Assembly (NCBI GenBank): GCA_019411205.1
Contig: DXRF01000082.1
Location: 1-10,968, forward strand
Reading direction: 5' to 3'
From: Parabacteroides sp.
Lineage (GTDB): Bacteria; Bacteroidota; Bacteroidia; Bacteroidales; Tannerellaceae
DNA: 10,968 bases
The position numbers were made by a program, and so were the translations under genes. Under the pieces are notes generated by a model. It made no database searches. It was not told the DNA's origin and saw only the letters and a program-made list of their open reading frames with translations. Positions 1-6,622 of the stretch are shown here, one piece after another (position 1 is the stretch's first letter; each line of letters begins with the position of its first letter).

Positions 1-8
1 CGCCCTTA

Positions 9-96
9 GTCGAAAAGGTTTTTGACCAGTGTCGAAAGGGCTTTTGACCAAGGGCAAAAACGTATTCGACTAAGGGCAAAAGGTCTATGACCGGGC
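9..96. repeat. Degenerate 22-bp tandem repeat array (about 4 units)
   Basis: Four consecutive units begin at 9, 31, 53 and 75. Units 1 and 2 agree at 18 of 22 positions. Units 3 and 4 share the start GGCAAAA and are more diverged, and unit 4 is one base short. Each unit has a purine-rich A/G core followed by a GAC trinucleotide, at 24, 46, 68 and 89. A perfect 13-bp inverted repeat (2-14 against 65-77, GCCCTTAGTCGAA and its complement) is embedded in the array. The array sits at the window edge and may continue upstream. No reading frame across it looks like a protein. The function is unknown: it could be a minisatellite, the tail of an upstream locus, or a protein-binding array. Confidence 0.6.
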
Positions 97-264
97 TGTT
101 TGACAACAAAAACCATAGCTATTGCTGCTTAAACAGAACCATCCGGGACCGACTTGATCTCTGATGAAGGCAAACATAAGCGGTGAAGCCACTTCCACTG
201 TCAAACCTGCATTTAACCGGTTCCGTTTTGTCTTAAAATACAGACTATTTCTTGAAATACAAAC

Positions 265-314
265 GTAACAATATCGTAACACCCCATTCAATCCCATGTA
301 ACCGCTTCGTAATA
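265..314 (+). promoter_or_regulatory. Candidate Pho-box-like operator: GTAA hexamers in 11-bp phase
   Basis: GTAACA occurs at 265-270 and 276-281, GTAACC at 298-303 and GTAATA at 309-314. All four start points share one 11-bp register (265, 276, 298, 309). The slot at 287 is degenerate (TTCAAT). PhoB of E. coli binds 7-bp direct repeats with 4-bp AT-rich spacers, and PhoP of Bacillus binds TTAACA-like repeats about 11 bp apart, so spacing and sequence both fit an OmpR/PhoB-family response regulator. The last repeat ends 9 bases before the -7 box, where PhoB would replace the upstream promoter element. The binding protein is inferred, not shown. Confidence 0.55.
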
Positions 315-323
315 TCTGTTTCG

Positions 324-331
324 TTCCTTTG
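324..331 (+). promoter_or_regulatory. Probable -7 promoter element of the pst operon
   Basis: TTCCTTTG resembles the Bacteroidales -7 consensus TAnnTTTG, with one mismatch. No TTTG-type -33 element is visible at the expected distance; the phased GTAA hexamers occupy that place. This fits an activator-dependent promoter. Transcription would start near 338, giving a leader of about 20 bases before the GTG of pstC. Confidence 0.45.
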
Positions 332-356
332 CAGGTAGAATAAAAAGGTAAACAAA

Positions 357-1547
357 GTGAGAAAGTTTTTCGAAAAGATTGTAGAAGGAGGATTACTCAT
401 CAGCGGCAGCGTCAGCAGTTTGACGATTTTGCTGATCGTGTTCTTTCTGTTCAAAGAGGCCGGCGGCCTTTTCAATACTCCGGCCACAGAAGAAGGTTAT
501 GTTCTTGCCGTAAATAAAAGCAACGATGTCGGAAAATTATCACCGGAGAAGATCATGGACATTTTCGACGGTAATATAACCAACTGGAAAGATATCAGCG
601 GGATGGATCAGGATATCCTGATATTCCGTTTCTCCGATCTGACCAACTATTATACGGAGGAGGAACTGGGCGACGAATTTCAATATGTCCCGCAAAAGAT
701 CAGCGAACTGGTGGCGAAAGAACCCGGTATCATCGCTTTCTTCCCCAAACAGTATTTACTGGAAAACGGTTTCCAGGGAAAGGTACTGCCGGAAGAGAAG
801 ATCACATTAGGGGAGTTCTTCGGAGGGACGAAATGGTATCCGACCTCGACACCGGCCCCTATATTCGGATTGATTCCTTTGTTGTTGGGTACATTGCTGG
901 TCAGTATCGGCGCAATCGTACTTTCACTTCCTTTCGGAATTGCGGTTGCCATCTACATGGCGGAAATAGCGAACAAGCGAACACGCGACCTCTTGAAACC
1001 GATCATCGAACTGCTCGCAGGCATTCCGTCTGTCGTCTATGGTTTCTTCGGTCTGGTGGTGATCGTGCCGCTCATCCAGAAGACATTCGACCTGCCAGTC
1101 GGCGAAACGGCTTTTGCCGGCAGCGTGGTCTTGGCGATCATGGCGCTCCCTACGATCATCACCGTTGCGGAAGATGCCATGCGGACAACGCCCCGTGCCA
1201 TGAAAGAGGCAAGCCTCGCCCTGGGTGCGACCCAATGGCAGACGATCTACAAAGTAATCATCCCGTACTCCATTTCCGGTATTACATCCGCAGTCGTACT
1301 GGGCATCGGACGTGCGATAGGCGAGACGATGGCTGTCCTGATGGTAACCGGCAATGCGGCTGTCATCCCGACTTCCTTCTTTGAGCCGGTGCGGACCATT
1401 CCAGCGACGATCGCCGCCGAACTGGGAGAAGCTCCCGCCGGAGGCGCACACTACGAAGCATTGTTCCTGCTCGGCGCCGTCCTCTTCCTGATCACGTTGA
1501 TATTGAGTATCTCCGTCGAGTATATTTCATCCAAAAGAAAAATCTGA
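357..1547 (+). CDS. pstC: Phosphate ABC transporter permease PstC with PBP-like periplasmic insert
   Basis: This is one of the two inner-membrane permeases of the high-affinity phosphate importer PstSCAB. The start is GTG: an in-frame TAG lies at 336-338, no ATG lies between, and an AAAAGG at 343-348 stands 8 bases before it. Residues 11-33 form the first membrane helix. The permease core (about 160-396) opens with the PstC-like W-Y-P...FGLIPLLLGTL stretch and carries the EAA loop at 284-303 (EASLALGATQWQTIYKVIIP), where the PstB ATPase should dock. At 396 residues it is roughly 100 longer than E. coli-type PstC. The extra part, about 36-150 in the first periplasmic loop, resembles a fragment of a phosphate-binding protein (VLAVN, then LSPEKIMDIFDGNITNWKDI, then EPGIIAFFPKQY). 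It is first in the operon, 8 bp before pstA. Confidence 0.93.
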   Translation: MRKFFEKIVEGGLLISGSVSSLTILLIVFFLFKEAGGLFNTPATEEGYVLAVNKSNDVGKLSPEKIMDIFDGNITNWKDISGMDQDILIFRFSDLTNYYTEEELGDEFQYVPQKISELVAKEPGIIAFFPKQYLLENGFQGKVLPEEKITLGEFFGGTKWYPTSTPAPIFGLIPLLLGTLLVSIGAIVLSLPFGIAVAIYMAEIANKRTRDLLKPIIELLAGIPSVVYGFFGLVVIVPLIQKTFDLPVGETAFAGSVVLAIMALPTIITVAEDAMRTTPRAMKEASLALGATQWQTIYKVIIPYSISGITSAVVLGIGRAIGETMAVLMVTGNAAVIPTSFFEPVRTIPATIAAELGEAPAGGAHYEALFLLGAVLFLITLILSISVEYISSKRKI

Positions 1548-1555
1548 TTAGCATT

Positions 1556-2443
1556 ATGGCACCTGTACAAAAGTTAGGAAATATAGATTTGAAGAAACGG
1601 ACTTCGCAAAAGTTTGCCTTCGGCTTCTTCACCCTGTTGAGTTATCTGGTCGTAGCGATCTTGTTCGTGATCTTAGGGTTCATCATCATTAAAGGAGGCA
1701 GCGTGATCAGCTGGGACTTCCTGACGAAAGCGCCGGAAGAGGGAATGACGAAAGGAGGCATCTTCCCAGCGATCGTCGGAACCTTCTACCTAATTGCCGG
1801 AAGCAGCATCATCAGTTTCCCGATCGGGATCATGAGCGGCATCTACATGAACGAATATGCGACAAACGGCAAAGTGGTCCGTTTCATCCGTATCATGACA
1901 AACAACTTGAGCGGAGTCCCGTCGGTCGTATTCGGCTTGTTCGGTATGTCACTGTTCGTCAACACACTGGGTTGGGGCGACTCGATCATAGCCGGTTCGT
2001 TTACGCTGGCATTGATGTCACTTCCCCTGATTATCCGCACAACGGAAGAGGCCCTGAAAAGCATCGACGACTCATTTCGCCACGGCAGTTTGGCTTTGGG
2101 CGCAACGAAGTTACAGACCATCCGCCGTGTCGTGCTTCCGATGGCTTTCCCGAATATCATCACCGGCCTGATCTTGTCGGTCGGACGCGTATCGGGCGAA
2201 ACAGCTCCGATCCTGTTCACCGTAGCGGCCTATTTCCTTCCCCAATTGCCGGGAAGCATCTTCGACCAGTGCATGGCACTGCCTTACCATTTGTATGTAA
2301 TATCCACGAGCGGAACAGATATAGAAGCCTCCCGCGGCATGGCATACGGAACGGCCCTGGTGTTGATTGCCATCGTCTTGGTTGTCAACCTGCTGGCAAA
2401 TCTATTGCGCAATTATTTCGCCAAGAAAGTAAAAATGAATTAA
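1556..2443 (+). CDS. pstA: Phosphate ABC transporter permease PstA
   Basis: The second permease of the phosphate importer, forming the membrane channel with PstC. It has 295 residues, the usual length. A cytoplasmic N-terminus leads into a first helix at about 25-46, followed by a periplasmic stretch with WDFLTKAPEEGMTKGGIFPAIVGTF, typical of PstA (53-77). The permease domain holds an EAA-type loop at 175-195 (HGSLALGATKLQTIRRVVLP) and the family-typical GETAPILFT at 214-222. A last helix at about 265-285 precedes a basic tail. ATG starts 8 bp after the pstC stop and pstB follows after 13 bp, so the genes are surely co-transcribed. No strong ribosome binding site is visible, as is common in Bacteroidales. 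Confidence 0.95.
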   Translation: MAPVQKLGNIDLKKRTSQKFAFGFFTLLSYLVVAILFVILGFIIIKGGSVISWDFLTKAPEEGMTKGGIFPAIVGTFYLIAGSSIISFPIGIMSGIYMNEYATNGKVVRFIRIMTNNLSGVPSVVFGLFGMSLFVNTLGWGDSIIAGSFTLALMSLPLIIRTTEEALKSIDDSFRHGSLALGATKLQTIRRVVLPMAFPNIITGLILSVGRVSGETAPILFTVAAYFLPQLPGSIFDQCMALPYHLYVISTSGTDIEASRGMAYGTALVLIAIVLVVNLLANLLRNYFAKKVKMN

Positions 2444-2456
2444 TTGAAAATTATTT

Positions 2457-3209
2457 ATGATAAAGATTGATGCTCAAAATGTAGATTTCCATTACGGTGA
2501 CTTTCATGCGTTGAAAAACATTTCGATGCAGATAGAAGCCAATACCTCGGTTGCCTTTATCGGCCCGTCGGGTTGTGGCAAATCTACCTTCCTCCGTTTG
2601 TTCAACCGCATGAACGACCTGATCCCCGACACACGTCTGGAAGGAAAGATATTCATCGACGGGCGGGACATATACAACAAAGGGGAAAAAGTCGATACAC
2701 TGCGTAAAAACGTCGGGATGGTGTTTCAGAAACCCAACCCGTTCCCGAAGACGATCTTCGAAAATGTGGCTTACGGCCTACGCGTAAACGGCATTAAGGA
2801 TAACGGATACATCGAAGAAACCGTAGTCAAAAGCCTGAAGCAGGTCGTTCTCTGGGACGAGGTCAAGGACAAGCTGAAAGATTCGGCTTTCGCTCTTTCC
2901 GGCGGCCAGCAGCAACGCCTTTGTATCGCACGGGCATTGGCCATCTCACCATCCATCCTGCTGATGGACGAGCCCACTTCAGCCCTCGATCCGATCTCTA
3001 CAGGCAAGATCGAGGATTTGATCCATGAACTGAAAAAGGAATATACGATCGTGATCGTCACACACAACATGCAGCAAGCTGCGCGTGTAAGCGACAAGAC
3101 AGGATATTTTTATTTGGGCGAACTGGTCGAATATGGTGAAACGCGTAAGATCTTCACCAATCCGGAAAAAGAATCGACCCAGAATTATATTACAGGGAGA
3201 TTCGGGTGA
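2457..3209 (+). CDS. pstB: Phosphate ABC transporter ATP-binding protein PstB
   Basis: The cytoplasmic ATPase that powers the PstCA phosphate channel. It has 250 residues, the normal PstB length. All ATPase motifs are intact: Walker A GPSGCGKST (36-44), Q-loop glutamine 91 in VFQKPNPFPKTIFENVAYG, a PstB-typical stretch, signature LSGGQQQR (147-154), Walker B ILLMDEP (167-173), D-loop SALDP, and H-loop histidine 203 in VTHNMQQAARVSD. The DTRLEGKIFIDGRDIY segment (58-73) also separates PstB from other importer ATPases. It follows pstA by 13 bp. A 101-bp AT-rich repeat region lies between it and phoU. Confidence 0.97.
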   Translation: MIKIDAQNVDFHYGDFHALKNISMQIEANTSVAFIGPSGCGKSTFLRLFNRMNDLIPDTRLEGKIFIDGRDIYNKGEKVDTLRKNVGMVFQKPNPFPKTIFENVAYGLRVNGIKDNGYIEETVVKSLKQVVLWDEVKDKLKDSAFALSGGQQQRLCIARALAISPSILLMDEPTSALDPISTGKIEDLIHELKKEYTIVIVTHNMQQAARVSDKTGYFYLGELVEYGETRKIFTNPEKESTQNYITGRFG

Positions 3210-3212
3210 GAA

Positions 3213-3277
3213 GATTTATGATTTATGAATTATGATTTATCATCGACACATAAATCATAATTCATAATCCATAAATC
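3213..3277. repeat. Long AT-rich inverted repeat (hairpin) between pstB and phoU
   Basis: The arms are 3213-3240 and 3250-3277: 28 positions with 26 complementary, around a 9-base loop (3241-3249). It starts three bases after the pstB stop and is built from heptamers (GATTTAT on the left, ATAAATC on the right). Stem base pairs are nearly all A-T and no T tract follows, so it is not a classical intrinsic terminator. In the transcript it could fold, limit read-through to phoU, or protect the pstCAB message 3' end. The role is inference. Confidence 0.75.
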
Positions 3278-3305
3278 ATAAATTATAAATCATAAATCAT
3301 AAATC
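3250..3305 (+). repeat. Eight tandem heptanucleotide repeats (ATAAATC type) before phoU
   Basis: Eight back-to-back 7-mers run from 3250 to 3305: five exact ATAAATC (3250, 3271, 3285, 3292, 3299) and variants ATAATTC (3257), ATAATCC (3264) and ATAAATT (3278). The first four form the right arm of the hairpin; the last four lead directly to AAAAC and the phoU ATG. No Shine-Dalgarno sequence is present, so this A-rich tract is the effective phoU leader. Copy number could change by slippage. Similar AT-rich simple repeats are common between Bacteroidales genes. Confidence 0.75.
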
Positions 3306-3310
3306 AAAAC

Positions 3311-3988
3311 ATGAAGGTTATTGAACAAGAAATAGCGGCGTTAAAGAATACGATCAACGAGATGTGGGCACTCGTCCACCAACAGATATACAATGCCGGT
3401 GAAGCAATGCTGACCGGAGACAAGGAACTGGCCTATAAAGTGCTCAGCCGTGAACGCCGCGTGAATGCATTCGAGCTGAAGATCGACAGCGATTGCGAGG
3501 ACATCATCGCCCTGTACGCACCGGTGGCTATCGACCTGCGTTTCGTACTTGCCATGTACAAGATCAATACGAATCTGGAACGCCTCGGAGACTTCGCCGA
3601 AAGCATCGCACGCTTTTCCGTCAACCTGCCGGAAGGGGAACCGATTGATCCGGAACTGGTAAAAATCGCCCGCGTAGAAGAAATGTTACACGAACTTCTC
3701 GGCATGATATCATTGGCCCAGGAAGCCTTCGAAAAGGAAAGCTCCGAGATAGCATCACGCATTTTCCTGAAAGACAACATCATCGACGAGATCAATCACG
3801 ATTCAACGCCTCTGATCGCCCGCTATATCGAAGCACATCCGGGCAGTGCACTTGCCGGTCTTTACATGGCGGGTGTCATCCGCAAGATGGAACGCTTCGG
3901 CGACCATTGCACCAACATTGCAGAAGAACTGATCTTCTACCTGGATGCGAAGGTGATGAAGCACATCGGCAAAACGGAAGAAAAATAA
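3311..3988 (+). CDS. phoU: Phosphate signalling protein PhoU
   Basis: PhoU is a cytoplasmic helical-bundle protein that links the Pst transporter to the Pho two-component sensor and limits phosphate uptake. The 225-residue protein has the usual length and two repeated three-helix halves. Each half carries an E-x-x-x-D metal-binding motif: E90-R-L-G-D94 in NTNLERLGDFAESIA, and E194-R-F-G-D198 in KMERFGDHCTNIAEE. The stretch YAPVAIDLRFVLAMYKI (69-85) is also typical. The gene order pstCAB-phoU is the classic one. Position in the transcript suggests co-transcription with pst, but the repeat-rich 101-bp spacer could lower or modulate its level. ATG at 3311 is chosen because the PhoU fold begins at once and only repeat DNA lies before it. 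Confidence 0.95.
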   Translation: MKVIEQEIAALKNTINEMWALVHQQIYNAGEAMLTGDKELAYKVLSRERRVNAFELKIDSDCEDIIALYAPVAIDLRFVLAMYKINTNLERLGDFAESIARFSVNLPEGEPIDPELVKIARVEEMLHELLGMISLAQEAFEKESSEIASRIFLKDNIIDEINHDSTPLIARYIEAHPGSALAGLYMAGVIRKMERFGDHCTNIAEELIFYLDAKVMKHIGKTEEK

Positions 3989-3996
3989 TATCTTTG
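3989..3996 (+). promoter_or_regulatory. Promoter -7 element before the porin gene
   Basis: TATCTTTG matches the Bacteroidales -7 consensus TAnnTTTG exactly and begins at the base after the phoU stop codon. The start of transcription would fall near 4003, about 25 bases before the porin ATG. No clear TTTG -33 element is seen about 20 bases upstream, inside the phoU coding end. The porin can thus be transcribed independently of the pst operon. I see no GTAA hexamer array here like that before pstC. Confidence 0.5.
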
Positions 3997-4027
3997 CAGC
4001 CAGAATCAAACATAATCGTAATCGACA

Positions 4028-5230
4028 ATGAAACGACTAACGGCATTCTGGCTGTCAGCCTGCTTTTTATGCACTGTTACCGTACAGGCGCAATCATTTA
4101 TTCCCGAACGGGATTCCTCCGATACTTCCCTGTTTGAATATGCAACGAAGATTCCCAAGCGCAATAATGTATTCAACCTGGATCTGGAAATGCATGCTTC
4201 TTTCAATACTTTCTTCACCGAGCACAAGCTGGATGAAGCCGCTTTCCGTTTCAACCACATCAAGCTCGAAGCGACCGGCGAAGTAAACGACCGTCTTTTC
4301 TACTGGTACCGCCAGAACCTCAACCAGGGGAATGAAGGCATGGATCTGGAGAACCTGCCGGAATCAATCGAATATGCGATGATCGGCTATCGCCTCAACG
4401 ATAAATTCACGATTACCTTAGGGAAGCAGGATGCAGCCTGGGGAGGATTTGAATATGACCTCGATCCGTATGCGATATATGAATACAGCGACATGAACGA
4501 ATACATGGATTGCTATTTTACAGGGGTCACGTTTGGTTATCAGCCGACTCCTTCTCAAGAACTACGTTTGCAAGTAACAGACAACCGAATCGGGAGCATG
4601 GAAGACGCTTACGGCCTGCTTCCCGCCGGAATCGAAAAGCCACGTGCCCCGCTTTTCTACACGTTCAACTGGAACAGCAGTTATCTGGATGAGGTTCTGA
4701 ACCTCCGCTATTCCGCCACAGCCGGAGAACAGGCCAAAGGGAAATGGATGTATATGGCATGGGCCGGACACAACGTTTGCACCGGTCCGTTCGATGGCTA
4801 TTTCGATATGATGTACACACGCGGGGCACTCGATCCGTTAGGTATCCTGACCGAGTTGGTCCCTCCGTCCGCCGAGAATGAGGAAGAACCTGTCTGTTTG
4901 CGTAACGTCCAGTATCTTTCACTCGTAGCGGAGATGAATTACCGCTTTCATCCGAAATGGAATACTTTTGCCAAAGGAATGTACGAAACCGGGTCGGTCT
5001 ATAAAGCGGGAGACGAAGAGGGAGAGCTCCCTGACGGGAAATACCGTACGGCATGGGGAGTACAGGCCGGCATCGAATTTTATCCGATGGAGGATGAAAA
5101 CCTGCATATCTTCCTCACAGGAACAGCCCGCTCTTACAACCTGACGGAAAAAGCAAAAGCGCTGGGTGCTTCCATTGAAAACACACAGCGCTTGTCGGTA
5201 GGGTTTATATACAAGTTGCCGTTGTATTGA
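4028..5230 (+). CDS. Outer-membrane porin, phosphate-selective O/P-like
   Basis: A 400-residue protein with a signal peptide (basic MKR, hydrophobic core, VQA before Q22) and alternating beta-strand segments through the mature part. Aromatic- and glycine-rich strands such as RLFYWYRQNLNQ (89-100) and LGKQDAAWGGFEYDLDP (131-147), and a C-terminal strand ending in aromatic Y400 (SVGFIYKLPLY), mark an outer-membrane beta-barrel. The overall pattern resembles the Porin_O_P family (OprO/OprP type), and its place directly behind pstCAB-phoU supports a role in phosphate passage into the periplasm. Substrate selectivity is inferred from this context only. An LSAC at 9-12 looks like a lipobox, but it comes too early in the hydrophobic core, so ordinary signal peptidase cleavage is preferred. 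Confidence 0.78.
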   Translation: MKRLTAFWLSACFLCTVTVQAQSFIPERDSSDTSLFEYATKIPKRNNVFNLDLEMHASFNTFFTEHKLDEAAFRFNHIKLEATGEVNDRLFYWYRQNLNQGNEGMDLENLPESIEYAMIGYRLNDKFTITLGKQDAAWGGFEYDLDPYAIYEYSDMNEYMDCYFTGVTFGYQPTPSQELRLQVTDNRIGSMEDAYGLLPAGIEKPRAPLFYTFNWNSSYLDEVLNLRYSATAGEQAKGKWMYMAWAGHNVCTGPFDGYFDMMYTRGALDPLGILTELVPPSAENEEEPVCLRNVQYLSLVAEMNYRFHPKWNTFAKGMYETGSVYKAGDEEGELPDGKYRTAWGVQAGIEFYPMEDENLHIFLTGTARSYNLTEKAKALGASIENTQRLSVGFIYKLPLY

Positions 5231-6622
5231 TCAAAACATCAGTACCAACTGATCTCCTGCCTTCAATTCGACTTTCAACATGCCGTCAACAACCGGAAGA
5301 GATACGGCTTTTTGATTGATCTTGATGCTCATATTCGCCGAATCGGCGGGGAGCTTGATACGGAACGAACCGGGAACCAAGGCTTTCAAACCGGCTTCCG
5401 CCAACCGGCCTTCTTTCCATTTGGCAGACACTTCGCCGCCTCCACGGACTTTCAGCCCTTTGAAACTGCCGCTTCTCCAGGCGGAAGGCAGGGCGGGAAG
5501 CAGTTCGATTTCTCCCGTCTGACTCTGTACCAGCATTTCGGCAATACCGGCACAACCGCCAAAGTTACCGTCTATCTGGAAAGGAGGATGCGCACAAAAC
5601 AGGTTCGGATATGTCCCGCCACCGTTCGTCATATTCGTCTTACGGTCCACACACGGACGGAGCAGGTCGACAAACAACTTATAGGCATGGTCGCCGTCAT
5701 GCAGACGCGCCCAGAAATTCATCTTCCATCCCATCGACCATCCCGTGCTCTTATCGCCACGGGCAATCAGCGACTTACGGGCAGCCTCGGCAAGTTCAGG
5801 TGTACGCTCCATTGATATCTCATTGCCCGGATACAGGCCATAGAGATGGGACACATGGCGATGATGGGGTTCAACCTCCTCATAGGGTTCGAGCCATTCC
5901 ATGATACGTCCGTCCTTGCCGATCGTAGTCGGCATCAGGCGGGCACGTTTGGCTGCCAGTTCGCTGGCGAAAGCAGAATCGAGTCCTAAGATGTCGGCAG
6001 CCTCGATCGTATTGGTAAACAGTTCGCGGACGATCTGGTTGTCCATCGTCGAACCGGCGCAGATATGTGCCGTCTTGCCGTTCGGCAACTTATAACCGTT
6101 TTCAGGCGAAGTGGTCGGAGCCGTCACCAGATATTTGTTGCGGGGGTCTTCCACCAACATATCCACAAAGAACAGGGAAGCTCCTTTCAAAACCGGATAC
6201 ACCTCTTTCAGATATTCTTTATCCAACGTATAAAGATAATGCATGTACAAATGTTCGCAAAGCCAGGCAGCGGAAGTATTGGTCGCTCCCCATGACGGAT
6301 GTTCGCCCGGCGCAGTGAATTCCCAGACATTTCCCAAGATATGCGTCACCCATCCACGGGCGTTATAATAAGCCTTAGCAGTCCGTTCGCCACTGGCAAC
6401 CTGTTGCTTCGTCCATTCCACGAGCGGAAGATGAAGTTCGGAAAGGTTCGCCACCTCCGCAGGCCAATGGTTCATCTGAAGATTGATATTCAGATGATAG
6501 TCTCCGTTCCAGGGTGTATTGATCGTATTGCACCAAAGCCCCTGTAGATTGGGAGGCAGCAAGCCTACACGCGTAGACGAGATCAGCAGATAACGGCCAA
6601 ACTGGAAATATAGTGCAGCCAA
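5231..6622 (-). CDS. GH95 C-terminal fragment: catalytic (alpha/alpha)6 domain
   Basis: An open frame of 463 residues from a TTG, which is only an apparent start: the true reading enters from upstream through the frameshift. It holds the catalytic barrel and the final beta domain. Residues matching the catalytic set of the GH95 enzyme AfcA (N421, N423, E566, D766) are present: N45 and N47 in YHLNINLQMNHWPAE, E174 in TTSPENGY, and D351 in HPPFQIDGNFGG (391, 393, 520 and 697 in the restored protein). The histidine two residues before N45 is, as I recall, the one of fucosidases, whereas L-galactosidase members have threonine. The active site therefore looks undamaged apart from the frame break. 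The stop codon abuts that of the porin. Confidence 0.85.
   Translation of the reverse strand: MAALYFQFGRYLLISSTRVGLLPPNLQGLWCNTINTPWNGDYHLNINLQMNHWPAEVANLSELHLPLVEWTKQQVASGERTAKAYYNARGWVTHILGNVWEFTAPGEHPSWGATNTSAAWLCEHLYMHYLYTLDKEYLKEVYPVLKGASLFFVDMLVEDPRNKYLVTAPTTSPENGYKLPNGKTAHICAGSTMDNQIVRELFTNTIEAADILGLDSAFASELAAKRARLMPTTIGKDGRIMEWLEPYEEVEPHHRHVSHLYGLYPGNEISMERTPELAEAARKSLIARGDKSTGWSMGWKMNFWARLHDGDHAYKLFVDLLRPCVDRKTNMTNGGGTYPNLFCAHPPFQIDGNFGGCAGIAEMLVQSQTGEIELLPALPSAWRSGSFKGLKVRGGGEVSAKWKEGRLAEAGLKALVPGSFRIKLPADSANMSIKINQKAVSLPVVDGMLKVELKAGDQLVLMF
5238..5253 (-). terminator. Weak hairpin at the 3' end of the GH95 gene
   Basis: ATCAGT (5238-5243) and ACTGAT (5248-5253) form a 6-bp stem with a 4-base loop. 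On the minus strand it is followed by GTTTTGATC, where TGA is the stop codon of the GH95 gene. This is a short stem with only four T residues, inside the coding end. It may be a poor intrinsic terminator for the minus-strand transcript. On the plus strand no T tract follows, so no terminator for the porin is evident. Confidence 0.25.

Larger units (their letters stand above)
1..356. other. Non-coding leader region upstream of pstC
   Basis: No convincing gene is present on either strand. The left 96 bases hold the 22-bp repeat array, and bases 265-331 hold the presumed Pho-type operator and the promoter of the pst operon. Between about 97 and 264 I see no recognisable element. A pstS gene, often first in pst operons, is not found here. 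The next upstream gene lies outside the window. Confidence 0.6.

Noticed and set aside
9..96. The short repeats as a CRISPR array
   Set aside because: The 22-bp units are directly adjacent, degenerate and without spacers, and no cas gene is nearby.
833..1451. Open frames of 183 codons (plus) and 175 codons (minus) within pstC
   Set aside because: They overlap the clear PstC permease core, show R/H/D-rich compositions without family signals, and have no plausible start context.
3213..3277. The pstB-phoU hairpin as an intrinsic terminator
   Set aside because: The stem is almost wholly A-T and the downstream strand is A-rich rather than T-rich, so it lacks the usual GC stem and U tail.
5231..6622. 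The C-terminal GH95 frame as a separate functional gene starting at TTG 6622
   Set aside because: The residues before it continue the GH95 family sequence in the same frame without a start, and the fragment would lack the signal peptide and the N-terminal domain.
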